Position numbers and translations under genes: made by a program | Part shown: positions 8,368-16,107 of the stretch, piece by piece | Layout of the letters: each line of letters begins with the position of its first letter | Numbering within the stretch: position 1 is the stretch's first letter | Notes under the pieces: generated by a model | Told to the model about the DNA's origin: nothing | Database searches by the model: none | Seen by the model: only the letters and a program-made list of their open reading frames with translations | From: an uncultured Flavobacteriaceae bacterium | Lineage (GTDB): Bacteria > Bacteroidota > Bacteroidia > Flavobacteriales > Flavobacteriaceae | Direction of reading: 5' to 3' | DNA length: 64,000 bases | NCBI GenBank assembly: GCA_947494565.1 | Contig: CANLVG010000014.1 | Coordinates: forward strand, 1-64,000

Positions 8368-10122
8368 TTATCGATATCTCCAGCTCGTTACATCCGCCCC
8401 TTTAGGAGCGCTCTCCGCAATTCGTTTCATAATCTTGGGCACATACATACTATTGTATCGAAGTCGACTAATGGCATTGGGTTGATCTGGATCACCGTTC
8501 CAACAGTGTTCCGCTCTATCGCCATATAAGACCTCCCCTTCATAATATGGATCGGAGGTGCCCTCTAAAAAGTCTTCCATTAAATATACGGCGTTATTGA
8601 GGTAGTAGTTATCCATATCTCCGCAATAGATATGGATCTTTCCTTTGAGCTGCTCGCCGAGTTTATCCCAATCTCGTTCAAGAATATGTTTCAGGTCATA
8701 ATTCTCTTTCCAATATTCGGCCACCTGGTGGTCGATATCACCGGTCATTTTATCCCACAATCGAACAGGGTATCCATCTTCCCCCTGCGGAGAGTAGGTC
8801 GCTTCCCAGATATCCCACTGCTGGCCCGATCGACTTTTATCGCCCAAGACCAATTCCAAATGATTGCCTTGACGCAAGGTAGACTGTATTTGCCCTAAGT
8901 AATCACGATGCGAAGGGACCTCCAGTTTTTTATGGTCACTATCGTAATAATAGGCATTCTTGTCTTCATAGATATTAGTCAGACAATAGGCCCTAAAATC
9001 GATCGGGTCGGGGCACGCTGCGAAACAACCATTGTACTCTTTCGGGTACTTCACTTGAACGGCCAAGGCCTCCCAACCACCAGTGGAGCCCCCGTACAAA
9101 AATCGGGACCATCCTTCACCGATACCCCGGAACTCCTTTTCGATATAGGGAATCAGTTCGTGTGTAATTGCATCGCCATAGGGGCCTTGACTTGCTGAAT
9201 TCACGGCATATGAATCGTCATAATAGGGCGTAGGGTGTTGAATCTCGATAATCAACATTCGCGGGAAATCGGGTTCGTTCCAGCGTTTATAGAAATCATA
9301 GGCTTCTTGCTGTTGAATGACATTATACCCTTCCAAATCAAAGCGCGCGGAATACTCGGGTTTTAGGTCGGGGGCTGGAGGAGTAGTTCGAAATCCACTG
9401 AAATCGGATGGGAAATGCCCATGAAACACCATTACCGGATATTTTGCTTCAGGGTGTTCTTTGAAACCCTTTGGCAACAGCACATGTGCTCCGAGATAGA
9501 TATCCCGTCCCCAGAACTCGGATAGTTTTTCTGATTTGAGTTTGACATGCTTTATCCACTCAGTATCTTCCGGTTCTTCTATTTGCGGAATAACCTGATC
9601 GAGCACCACCTGTATTTCTTGACTTCCATTGACAAGATTTTCAATCCCGTTTTCGGTGACTCTAATTTTAAACGGCTTGCTGTAAAGGTTCCCCGGCGAC
9701 CGGTTCCATTGTTGTCCTTCGCCATTGTCCATGGGTAGTTTGACCGTATGTCCCGTAGCCAGGTCGAAGGTCTCATAAACATGCAATAATGCTTGTACTT
9801 GATATTCCCCTGGGGGTACTTCAGAAAGACTCGCGTAGGGGTAGCCGAAGATGGTACTATCGAAGGTTTTGACTTCATTGGCCTTCATGCCATCGACATT
9901 CATTCCATAAATCAATTGGCTCTTTAATCCATCATTGATTTGAAATCGAGGTTCAGCTGACTCGTTGTCGGACATCATCAAGAGCAATCGTCCATCTTTG
10001 GTCTCTGGACTTATCGCTTCGGTAAAAGAGACCTTAATTTGGATTGTACTTGCAGGTGTCGATTTTGATTGACAACCAAAGAGCAATAGCGCAGATAAAA
10101 GGAACAGCAGTACATGTTTCAT
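8368..10122 (-). CDS. Large esterase-like lipoprotein
   Basis: The frame is open from 10143, but the ATG at 10122 gives a clean lipoprotein signal (MKHVLLFLLSALLLFGC, lipobox LFGC, Cys17) and a 584-residue product. The N-terminal third is a beta-rich domain. The C-terminal two thirds form a PF00756-type alpha/beta hydrolase with VMVFHGHFPSDF and the nucleophile motif YGGSTGG. A His in AEHCWNGD near the end may complete the triad. It is probably anchored in the outer membrane and acts on an ester-bearing substrate. The two-domain layout is longer than a plain esterase and the N-terminal domain is unidentified. Confidence 0.8.
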   Translation of the reverse strand: MKHVLLFLLSALLLFGCQSKSTPASTIQIKVSFTEAISPETKDGRLLLMMSDNESAEPRFQINDGLKSQLIYGMNVDGMKANEVKTFDSTIFGYPYASLSEVPPGEYQVQALLHVYETFDLATGHTVKLPMDNGEGQQWNRSPGNLYSKPFKIRVTENGIENLVNGSQEIQVVLDQVIPQIEEPEDTEWIKHVKLKSEKLSEFWGRDIYLGAHVLLPKGFKEHPEAKYPVMVFHGHFPSDFSGFRTTPPAPDLKPEYSARFDLEGYNVIQQQEAYDFYKRWNEPDFPRMLIIEIQHPTPYYDDSYAVNSASQGPYGDAITHELIPYIEKEFRGIGEGWSRFLYGGSTGGWEALAVQVKYPKEYNGCFAACPDPIDFRAYCLTNIYEDKNAYYYDSDHKKLEVPSHRDYLGQIQSTLRQGNHLELVLGDKSRSGQQWDIWEATYSPQGEDGYPVRLWDKMTGDIDHQVAEYWKENYDLKHILERDWDKLGEQLKGKIHIYCGDMDNYYLNNAVYLMEDFLEGTSDPYYEGEVLYGDRAEHCWNGDPDQPNAISRLRYNSMYVPKIMKRIAESAPKGADVTSWRYR

Positions 10123-10229
10123 AGTGTTGGCGATTTCCCCCAAAAGATACTGCTTTTAAGTAAATCAAAAGACAAGAAAAGGCAGTTTTAAACGTTAAGA
10201 ACATAAGTTAACCTACAAAAACCGGCTCT

Positions 10230-10376
10230 ATGAAAAAGCTACTTTTTATCGCCGTACTATTCACGGCTATTATCGGAATGAGCAGTTGCGATTACGATGA
10301 CAGTAACGATATTGATGTACTTAAGCCCAATGACACTACCGAAACAAGTAGTATAAGTCAACATAAAGAGTTATGA
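10230..10376 (+). CDS. 48-residue lipoprotein
   Basis: The frame begins MKKLLFIAVLFTAIIGMSSC and then runs through an acidic, Asp/Ser/Thr-rich tail to a TGA at 10374. The first 20 residues form a lipoprotein signal with lipobox MSSC. Only 28 residues remain after lipidation, too few for a folded domain. It ends 2 bases before the convergent folD stop. The gene is supported by the signal peptide and exact packing. Function unknown. Confidence 0.65.
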   Translation: MKKLLFIAVLFTAIIGMSSCDYDDSNDIDVLKPNDTTETSSISQHKEL

Positions 10377-10378
10377 AA

Positions 10379-11263
10379 TCAGGACCGGCTTCTATGCCGT
10401 TCTCGTGCGAGCAAGGTATTTTTCAGTAACATGGCGATAGTCATAGGACCTACCCCCCCAGGGACCGGCGTAATATAAGAGGCCTTTTTACTGACATTCT
10501 CAAAATCTACATCACCTGTAATATAATACCCGCGAGGTCGACTTTCATCGGGGACTCTAGTGATCCCCACATCAATGACCACTGCATCGTCTTTGACCAT
10601 TTCGGCTTTCAGGAAATTAGGGACACCAAGCGCGGATATGACAATATCGGCCTGTGAAATGATCTGGGTAATATTCTTGGTATGACTATGGGTCAAGGTC
10701 ACGGTAGAATTACCTGGCCATCCTTTTCTTCCCATCAAAATACTCATTGGTCGGCCCACAATATGACTACGACCGATAACAACGGTATGCTTTCCTTTGG
10801 TATCTACCTTGTACCGCTCTAACAACTCTAAAATTCCGAACGGCGTGGCCGGTATGAACGTACTCATATCGAGTGCCATTTTACCAAAATTCGTAGGATG
10901 AAAACCGTCCACATCTTTATCGGGGTGAACGGCCATTATCACCTTTTGGGTATCTATTTGATCAGGTAAGGGCAATTGCACGATAAAACCGTCAATGTCA
11001 CTATCTTGATTCAGCTCTTCGATTTTCTTCAACAATTCTTGCTCTGAAGTCGTACTGGGCATTTGCACCAAGGTAGACTCGAAACCAATACGCTCACAAG
11101 ATCGAACCTTACTGCCAACATAGGTCAAACTTGCTCCGTCATTTCCTACGATTACGGCGGCGAGGTGAGGAACTTTTTCTCCGCGCTCTTTCATTTTCAC
11201 GACCTCCGCGGCGATTTCTTCCTTTATGTCATTCGACACTTTTTTCCCATCCAGTATTTGCAT
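10379..11263 (-). CDS. folD: Bifunctional methylene-THF dehydrogenase / methenyl-THF cyclohydrolase
   Basis: The 294-residue product has the FolD signatures: the catalytic YVGSK with Lys, QLPLPDQID, the Rossmann motif VIGRSHIVGRPMS, and PVPGGVGPMTIAMLL near the C-terminus. It interconverts 5,10-methylene-THF and 10-formyl-THF with NADP+ in the cytoplasm, supplying one-carbon units for purine and fMet synthesis. Length is normal for the family. It lies downstream of ffh on the same strand but is separated by a repeat-rich spacer. Confidence 0.97.
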   Translation of the reverse strand: MQILDGKKVSNDIKEEIAAEVVKMKERGEKVPHLAAVIVGNDGASLTYVGSKVRSCERIGFESTLVQMPSTTSEQELLKKIEELNQDSDIDGFIVQLPLPDQIDTQKVIMAVHPDKDVDGFHPTNFGKMALDMSTFIPATPFGILELLERYKVDTKGKHTVVIGRSHIVGRPMSILMGRKGWPGNSTVTLTHSHTKNITQIISQADIVISALGVPNFLKAEMVKDDAVVIDVGITRVPDESRPRGYYITGDVDFENVSKKASYITPVPGGVGPMTIAMLLKNTLLARERHRSRS

Positions 11264-11421
11264 TTTTTTTTGGTTTATGGTTTATGGCTTTTGGTTTCAG
11301 ATTTCAGGTTTCAGATTTCAGGTTTCAAGTTCATGGTCTCAATTCACTTTTCATTGCTAAGAATCACGACTACCGTTCACTGCGAACTGCTAACTGCTAA
11401 CTGCTAACTGCATCTATTCTT
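11264..11421. repeat. Degenerate short tandem repeats between ffh and folD
   Basis: Two blocks are visible. At 11293-11320 a 14-base unit (GGTTTCAGATTTCA) occurs twice and a partial third copy runs to 11329, preceded by GGTTTATGGTTTATGG-type sequence. At 11384-11411 a 7-base unit (TAACTGC, first copy GAACTGC) occurs four times. The spacing and lack of unique spacers exclude CRISPR. The origin is probably replication slippage. Confidence 0.8.
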
Positions 11422-12759
11422 TTACTTCATTCCTTTCATACCACCCATCATTTGCATCATCTTTTTACCCCTACTACCCTGCATCATTTTCATCATCTTG
11501 CTCATCTGATCGAATTGTTTGAGCAATTGATTGACCTCTTTGACATCGCGTCCGCTGCCTTTTGCAATGCGCTTTTTTCTATTTGCATCAAGTTTGGCGG
11601 GGGTTGCCCGCTCGTCGGGCGTCATCGAATAAATAATCGCTTCAATATGTTTAAAGGCATCGTCGTCAATATCCATACCCTTTAAGGCCTTGCCTGCACC
11701 AGGTATCATACCCATCAAATCTTTGATGTTCCCCATCTTCTTGATCTGTTGTATCTGAGAAAGAAAATCATCAAAGCCAAACTTATTTTTGGCTATCTTT
11801 TTTTGAATTTTGCGAGCTTCCTCTTCATCAAACTGGTCTTGCGCTCGTTCAACGAGTGAAATCACATCTCCCATTCCGAGAATCCGATCGGCCATACGGG
11901 AAGGGTGAAAAACGTCGATAGCTTCCATTTTCTCACCTGTACCAATGAACTTGATCGGTTTATCAACTACTGATTTAATGGAAATTGCCGCACCACCTCG
12001 TGTATCACCATCGAGTTTAGTCAGAATCACCCCATCAAAATTTAAGATGTCATTGAAGGCCTTAGCAGTGTTCACAGCATCTTGACCGGTCATGGAATCA
12101 ACCACAAAAAGGGTTTCCTGAGGTTCTATGGCTTTGTGGATGTTCGAAATTTCATCCATCATTTTCTCATCAACAGCCAGACGTCCGGCAGTATCGATAA
12201 TAATCACATTACATCCCAGAGACTTTCCATGGGCGATACCTGCCTTGGCAATAGCAACGGGATCTGAATTTTCACGATCGGAATAAACCTCAACCCCAAT
12301 CTGCTCGCCTACCACATGCAATTGATCAATCGCTGCAGGGCGGTATACATCACAAGCCACCAATAATGGTTTCTTCCTCTTTTTGGTCAATAAAAATTTG
12401 GCCAGCTTTCCAGAAAAAGTGGTCTTACCCGAGCCTTGAAGTCCTGACATAAGAATAACGGAAGGGTTGCCCGAAAGGTTAATGCCTTCGGTCTCCCCGC
12501 CCATCAATTCCGTCAATTCGTCTTTAACGATTTTGACCATCAATTGACCGGGCTGCAAAGTCGTCAAAACGTTTTGACCCAATGCTTTCTCTTTGACCCT
12601 ATTCGTAAACTCCTTGGCTATCTTAAAGTTTACATCGGCATCAAGAAGTGCACGACGTACTTCCTTAGTGGTCTCAGCAACATTTATCTCAGTGATCTGT
12701 CCATGTCCTTTTAGAACATGTAGGGCTTTATCGAGCTTCTCGCTTAAATTATCGAACAT
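11422..12759 (-). CDS. ffh: Signal recognition particle protein Ffh
   Basis: This 445-residue SRP54 protein has an N domain, a G domain with the P-loop GLQGSGKTTFSG near residue 105, DTAGR and TKLDGD motifs, and a Met-rich M domain ending MMKMMQGSRGKKMMQMMGG. It binds 4.5S RNA and nascent signal sequences and delivers ribosomes to FtsY and SecYEG at the inner membrane. The motif order is complete and the length is typical. Confidence 0.98.
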   Translation of the reverse strand: MFDNLSEKLDKALHVLKGHGQITEINVAETTKEVRRALLDADVNFKIAKEFTNRVKEKALGQNVLTTLQPGQLMVKIVKDELTELMGGETEGINLSGNPSVILMSGLQGSGKTTFSGKLAKFLLTKKRKKPLLVACDVYRPAAIDQLHVVGEQIGVEVYSDRENSDPVAIAKAGIAHGKSLGCNVIIIDTAGRLAVDEKMMDEISNIHKAIEPQETLFVVDSMTGQDAVNTAKAFNDILNFDGVILTKLDGDTRGGAAISIKSVVDKPIKFIGTGEKMEAIDVFHPSRMADRILGMGDVISLVERAQDQFDEEEARKIQKKIAKNKFGFDDFLSQIQQIKKMGNIKDLMGMIPGAGKALKGMDIDDDAFKHIEAIIYSMTPDERATPAKLDANRKKRIAKGSGRDVKEVNQLLKQFDQMSKMMKMMQGSRGKKMMQMMGGMKGMK

Positions 12760-12887
12760 CTTTTTGCTAGATTTTGAAGAAAAGCAAATTTAAGAAATAC
12801 CGTTGGAAAGACGCTTTTGTATTGAAGAAAATATGTGGCATTTCACTTTTAGCAAGCTTAGGGAATTTTACATGTGGCCAAAAACAA

Positions 12888-12917
12888 AAGAGCACCTATA
12901 TTACAATAGATGCTCTT
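12888..12917. terminator. Hairpin between the acidic lipoprotein gene and ffh
   Basis: AAGAGCA and TGCTCTT pair around an AT-rich centre that adds CTA/TAG pairing. On the minus strand the hairpin lies downstream of the lipoprotein gene (stop at 12977) and is followed by TTTTGTTTT, as in an intrinsic terminator. Confidence 0.65.
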
Positions 12918-12976
12918 TCAAAAAGTGTGGGGCAAAAAAGGTAGTACTTTCGAGTACTAAGTATTAGTTACCTAAA

Positions 12977-14356
12977 CTATTCACAGATTTTTTCGATCAC
13001 TAGGTATTCATCTCCGCGCTTGATCTTGAATCGGTTCGGCGCACATTCTATAACCGTCCACTCACCAATATAATTGGCCAATGTCATACTCAAATCATTG
13101 AAAATCAATACCTCACCATCAATACTCCAATTTCCTTCATCTTCAACCTCACCATTCGCATTATACACATGGATGTTTCTATTTGAAAAATCGATATTCA
13201 AATCCTCAAGAAAAGTTGCCTCACTACCCACACTGGCTATGGCCCATCTACATGTTGAAATGGTATCTTCGATGAAAGCAGCATCACAAACTTCAGGTTC
13301 TTCTCCGCAAGTGGTCTTCAATACTATTTTATCACCATCACCGGCATAGAGCTTGATACGGTCTCCATCAATTTCATAAACAAACCATTCCAAACTGAAT
13401 TCTACCAAGAACTCAAACTCCAATTTCAACAACACTCTATAGTCAGAAACTCTTGTGTTCCATTCTCCATTCAAGATATTACCTTCTCTATCCTTAACGA
13501 CTACCGATCCATCTTCATTGAAAGTCATCAAGTAATTCTCATATTGGTCAGAAGTATATTGATTATCTCGTTTCACTTCTTTGACCAACCAAGGACACTC
13601 GGCCAATAGGTTATCCAATCGCTCTTTGGTAAAATCGTCATCATTATGGTCATCGTCATCGTCTTCATCGCAAGCTTCCTTAGCACGCTCGATGGTTTGC
13701 CTTAACTCCTCAATACTACCAACGGATACTTTCTCACCATTATAGAATTCAAAGGATACCGGAAACTGAAGACTGATGATATCTTCCTCATCCAAGCCGG
13801 CGAAAAACCGTCTCATTTCCTTGTCACTTTGAACTTCCACAGTACCTGTTTGTTGAAGTTCAAGGTCAAACGTAAAGAAGGTCACCGGGTAAATGACATC
13901 GATACACTCGATATCGTCATCTGAACCGCCTTCGATACATTTCGAGGCATGCTCACGTAACTCAGCCAAATTCTCGACAGTGATTTCTGAATAATCGGCC
14001 ATCGTAATGGTTATCGGAAATATGATATCCAAAATATCATCATCCTCGTCAAGAGCGTCAAAAATCTCTTCGATCAAATGCAGATCTTCTTTAGAGTTGA
14101 TGGTGATATCAAGTCCGTTTACCGAAACGGTATATGGAAAACGAATATCAAAACAGCTGGCCCCGTCAACGATATTATCGTAGGAACCGTCATTTGACAC
14201 CATATTTGTCATAAGATTGGCCGCTGCGGAATTTGCGGTCATTGTTTCTTCTTCACTCGTTTCAATGATTGGGGGATCTTCCGTTTGACACGAGGTAAAA
14301 CTTAGTGCAACCACAAGTAGGCTTGCGAACATTGCAGATTTAAAATACTTTTTCAT
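12977..14356 (-). CDS. Acidic lipoprotein built of four short repeats plus two lipocalin-like modules
   Basis: The 459-residue product has a lipoprotein signal (lipobox FTSC, Cys23). Residues 68-229 hold four related units of about 35-40 residues, each with a DIxFPxT-like strand and an EEL-type helix: FDIRFPYT (69-76), LDIIFPIT (109-116), IDVIYPVT (152-159) and ISLQFPVS (194-201), with acidic linkers such as DEDDD. An Asp-rich linker (230-241) leads to two similar modules (about 250-350 and 357-458) that each start with a C-x-W-like segment and end KTTC or EKIC, resembling lipocalin-like beta-barrels. I do not recognise a named family for the repeats. It is divergent from an ECF sigma gene, which suggests a role at the cell surface in that system. 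Confidence 0.75.
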   Translation of the reverse strand: MKKYFKSAMFASLLVVALSFTSCQTEDPPIIETSEEETMTANSAAANLMTNMVSNDGSYDNIVDGASCFDIRFPYTVSVNGLDITINSKEDLHLIEEIFDALDEDDDILDIIFPITITMADYSEITVENLAELREHASKCIEGGSDDDIECIDVIYPVTFFTFDLELQQTGTVEVQSDKEMRRFFAGLDEEDIISLQFPVSFEFYNGEKVSVGSIEELRQTIERAKEACDEDDDDDHNDDDFTKERLDNLLAECPWLVKEVKRDNQYTSDQYENYLMTFNEDGSVVVKDREGNILNGEWNTRVSDYRVLLKLEFEFLVEFSLEWFVYEIDGDRIKLYAGDGDKIVLKTTCGEEPEVCDAAFIEDTISTCRWAIASVGSEATFLEDLNIDFSNRNIHVYNANGEVEDEGNWSIDGEVLIFNDLSMTLANYIGEWTVIECAPNRFKIKRGDEYLVIEKICE

Positions 14357-14562
14357 AACGATTTGGATTTATTTGTTCGTTCGAGTCTAAAACAATCGAT
14401 TTTAAAATCACCCTACTATCGATTTTTGTTTTTTTTAAAATATCTTTGAGTTTCAAACGTTTTAATTTGGCCCGTAAGTGCTTATTTATCAACGCTTGGC
14501 AAACATTAAGCTGGAATATAATTTCTGGTTAAAAAAAATCCTAAACACCTAAAACCAACCTT

Positions 14563-15075
14563 TTGAATAGCGAAGCCCAAAACAATGTTTGTGAAGAATC
14601 GGTCTTTAGCACCATCTTCAAGACTACTTCAAGAACGGTTTTCAACTATATATATTATAAATTCGGTAATGAAGAAAAAGCCCATGATGCTGTACAAGAG
14701 GCATTTGTGAAATTGTGGGAGAATTGTGCCAAGGTACCCCCGAAAAAGGCAAAGTCTTTTGTATATACCGTTGCCAACAATCTTTACCTGAACGTTATCA
14801 AGGCTGAAAAGGTGCGTTTGAAATACGCAGATAAAACGCTCAAAAGCACAAACGAGACCCCTGAATTTTTGATGGAAGAAGATGAATTCAGAGGCAAATT
14901 GGAAAACGCCTTGAACGGTTTACCCGAAAATCAACGAACGACTTTCCTACTCAATAGAATAGATGGGAAAAAGTATAAGGAAATCGCCGAAATGGAAGGA
15001 GTCAGTGTGAAAGCTATCGAAAAACGTATGCATTTGGCGCTGAAAAGCTTACGGGAACAAATAGATGGAATCTGA
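14563..15075 (+). CDS. ECF-type RNA polymerase sigma factor
   Basis: This 170-residue sigma-70 protein has region 2 (FNYIYYKFGNEEKAHDAVQEAFVKLWEN) and region 4 (LPENQRTTFLLNRIDGKKYKEIAEMEGVSVKAIEKR). The only start in this frame is TTG at 14563; a stop lies in frame 21 bases upstream and the first internal Met is far inside region 2-4. The weak start suggests low basal expression. It precedes a FecR anti-sigma gene and a TonB-dependent receptor, the normal order of cell-surface signalling operons. Confidence 0.9.
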   Translation: MNSEAQNNVCEESVFSTIFKTTSRTVFNYIYYKFGNEEKAHDAVQEAFVKLWENCAKVPPKKAKSFVYTVANNLYLNVIKAEKVRLKYADKTLKSTNETPEFLMEEDEFRGKLENALNGLPENQRTTFLLNRIDGKKYKEIAEMEGVSVKAIEKRMHLALKSLREQIDGI

Positions 15076-15195
15076 AATTTCAAGACCAAGGGAAGTCTTT
15101 CAGTGGACCTTACCTACTCTAGTGTTAAAATGTAAATTCCTAAAAGTAGGGTTTTTAGCCCTTAACGTGTTATATAAGTATAAAGTCTAGAAATC

Positions 15196-16107
15196 ATGCA
15201 AGAAAATTACTTGGCAAAATGGTTGAACAATGAGCTCTCCGGAGCAGAATTGGAGGAATTCAAGCAATCTGAAGCATATGACTCCTACAGGAGAATCCTT
15301 GAGGCTTCCAATAGGCTGGAAGCCCCTGAATTCAATGCTGATGATACCCTTGAAGCCATTAACAACAGACGTACTTTGCAGGAAAACAAGGTGGTGCAAC
15401 TCCATCCGTTCAAGAAGTTCTTAAAAGTAGCTGCCGTAGCTGCCTTTTTGGTTGTTGGCGTTTCTTTTTATTTGAGCACCCTAGACGAAAGAGTGTCGAC
15501 ACAGTATGCTGAAAATAAAGAGGTCATGCTGCCGGATAATTCGAAGGTCATCTTAAATGCGGATTCCGAATTATCTTTCAGCGAAAAAGACTGGAACGAA
15601 AAGCGTAACGTCGAACTTCATGGTGAGGCCTTTTTCAAGGTGGCCAAAGGCAAACGTTTTACCGTCGCCACGGATGCTGGCACAGTGGCGGTCTTAGGCA
15701 CAGAATTCAATGTGGAGCAACGTGAGGGCTTTTTTGAAGTGAGCTGTTTCGAAGGTCTAGTAAGTGTGACCTTTCAGGGCGCGGAAACCAAGTTACCCGC
15801 CGGTAGTTCCTTTATGGTGATTGACGGGCAAGTTATCGCGTCGAAAACATCCGATGGAAATGAGCCATCTTGGATAAATGCTGAAAGTACTTTTAAGAGT
15901 ATCCCCTTAAAGTACGTACTTCAAGAATTTGAAAGGCAACATAACCTTCAAGTCGAAACCGATCAAATAGACGTCAATCAATTATACACGGGTTCTTTTA
16001 GCAATACAGATTTAAATTTAGCGTTGAAGAGTATAAGCATGCCTTCGCAAATAAAGTTTAAATTAGAGGGCGATAAAGTGCTCTTCTATGCCAAAAAAGG
16101 GGAATAA
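15196..16107 (+). CDS. FecR-family anti-sigma factor
   Basis: The 303-residue protein has a short cytoplasmic N-terminal part that should hold the sigma factor, one membrane helix (about residues 77-94, VAAVAAFLVVGVSFYL) and a periplasmic FecR domain with the ELHGEAFFKVAKGK and VLGTEFNV motifs. A C-terminal DUF4974/STN-like domain (SIPLKYVLQEFERQ onwards) follows. It would pass the receptor's signal to the ECF factor. The receptor gene overlaps its 3' end by 20 bases, so translation is probably coupled. Confidence 0.92.
   Translation: MQENYLAKWLNNELSGAELEEFKQSEAYDSYRRILEASNRLEAPEFNADDTLEAINNRRTLQENKVVQLHPFKKFLKVAAVAAFLVVGVSFYLSTLDERVSTQYAENKEVMLPDNSKVILNADSELSFSEKDWNEKRNVELHGEAFFKVAKGKRFTVATDAGTVAVLGTEFNVEQREGFFEVSCFEGLVSVTFQGAETKLPAGSSFMVIDGQVIASKTSDGNEPSWINAESTFKSIPLKYVLQEFERQHNLQVETDQIDVNQLYTGSFSNTDLNLALKSISMPSQIKFKLEGDKVLFYAKKGE

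Noticed and set aside
11293-11411. Possible CRISPR array between ffh and folD
   Set aside because: Units are only 14 and 7 bases long, adjoin directly and have no unique spacers; no cas genes are present.
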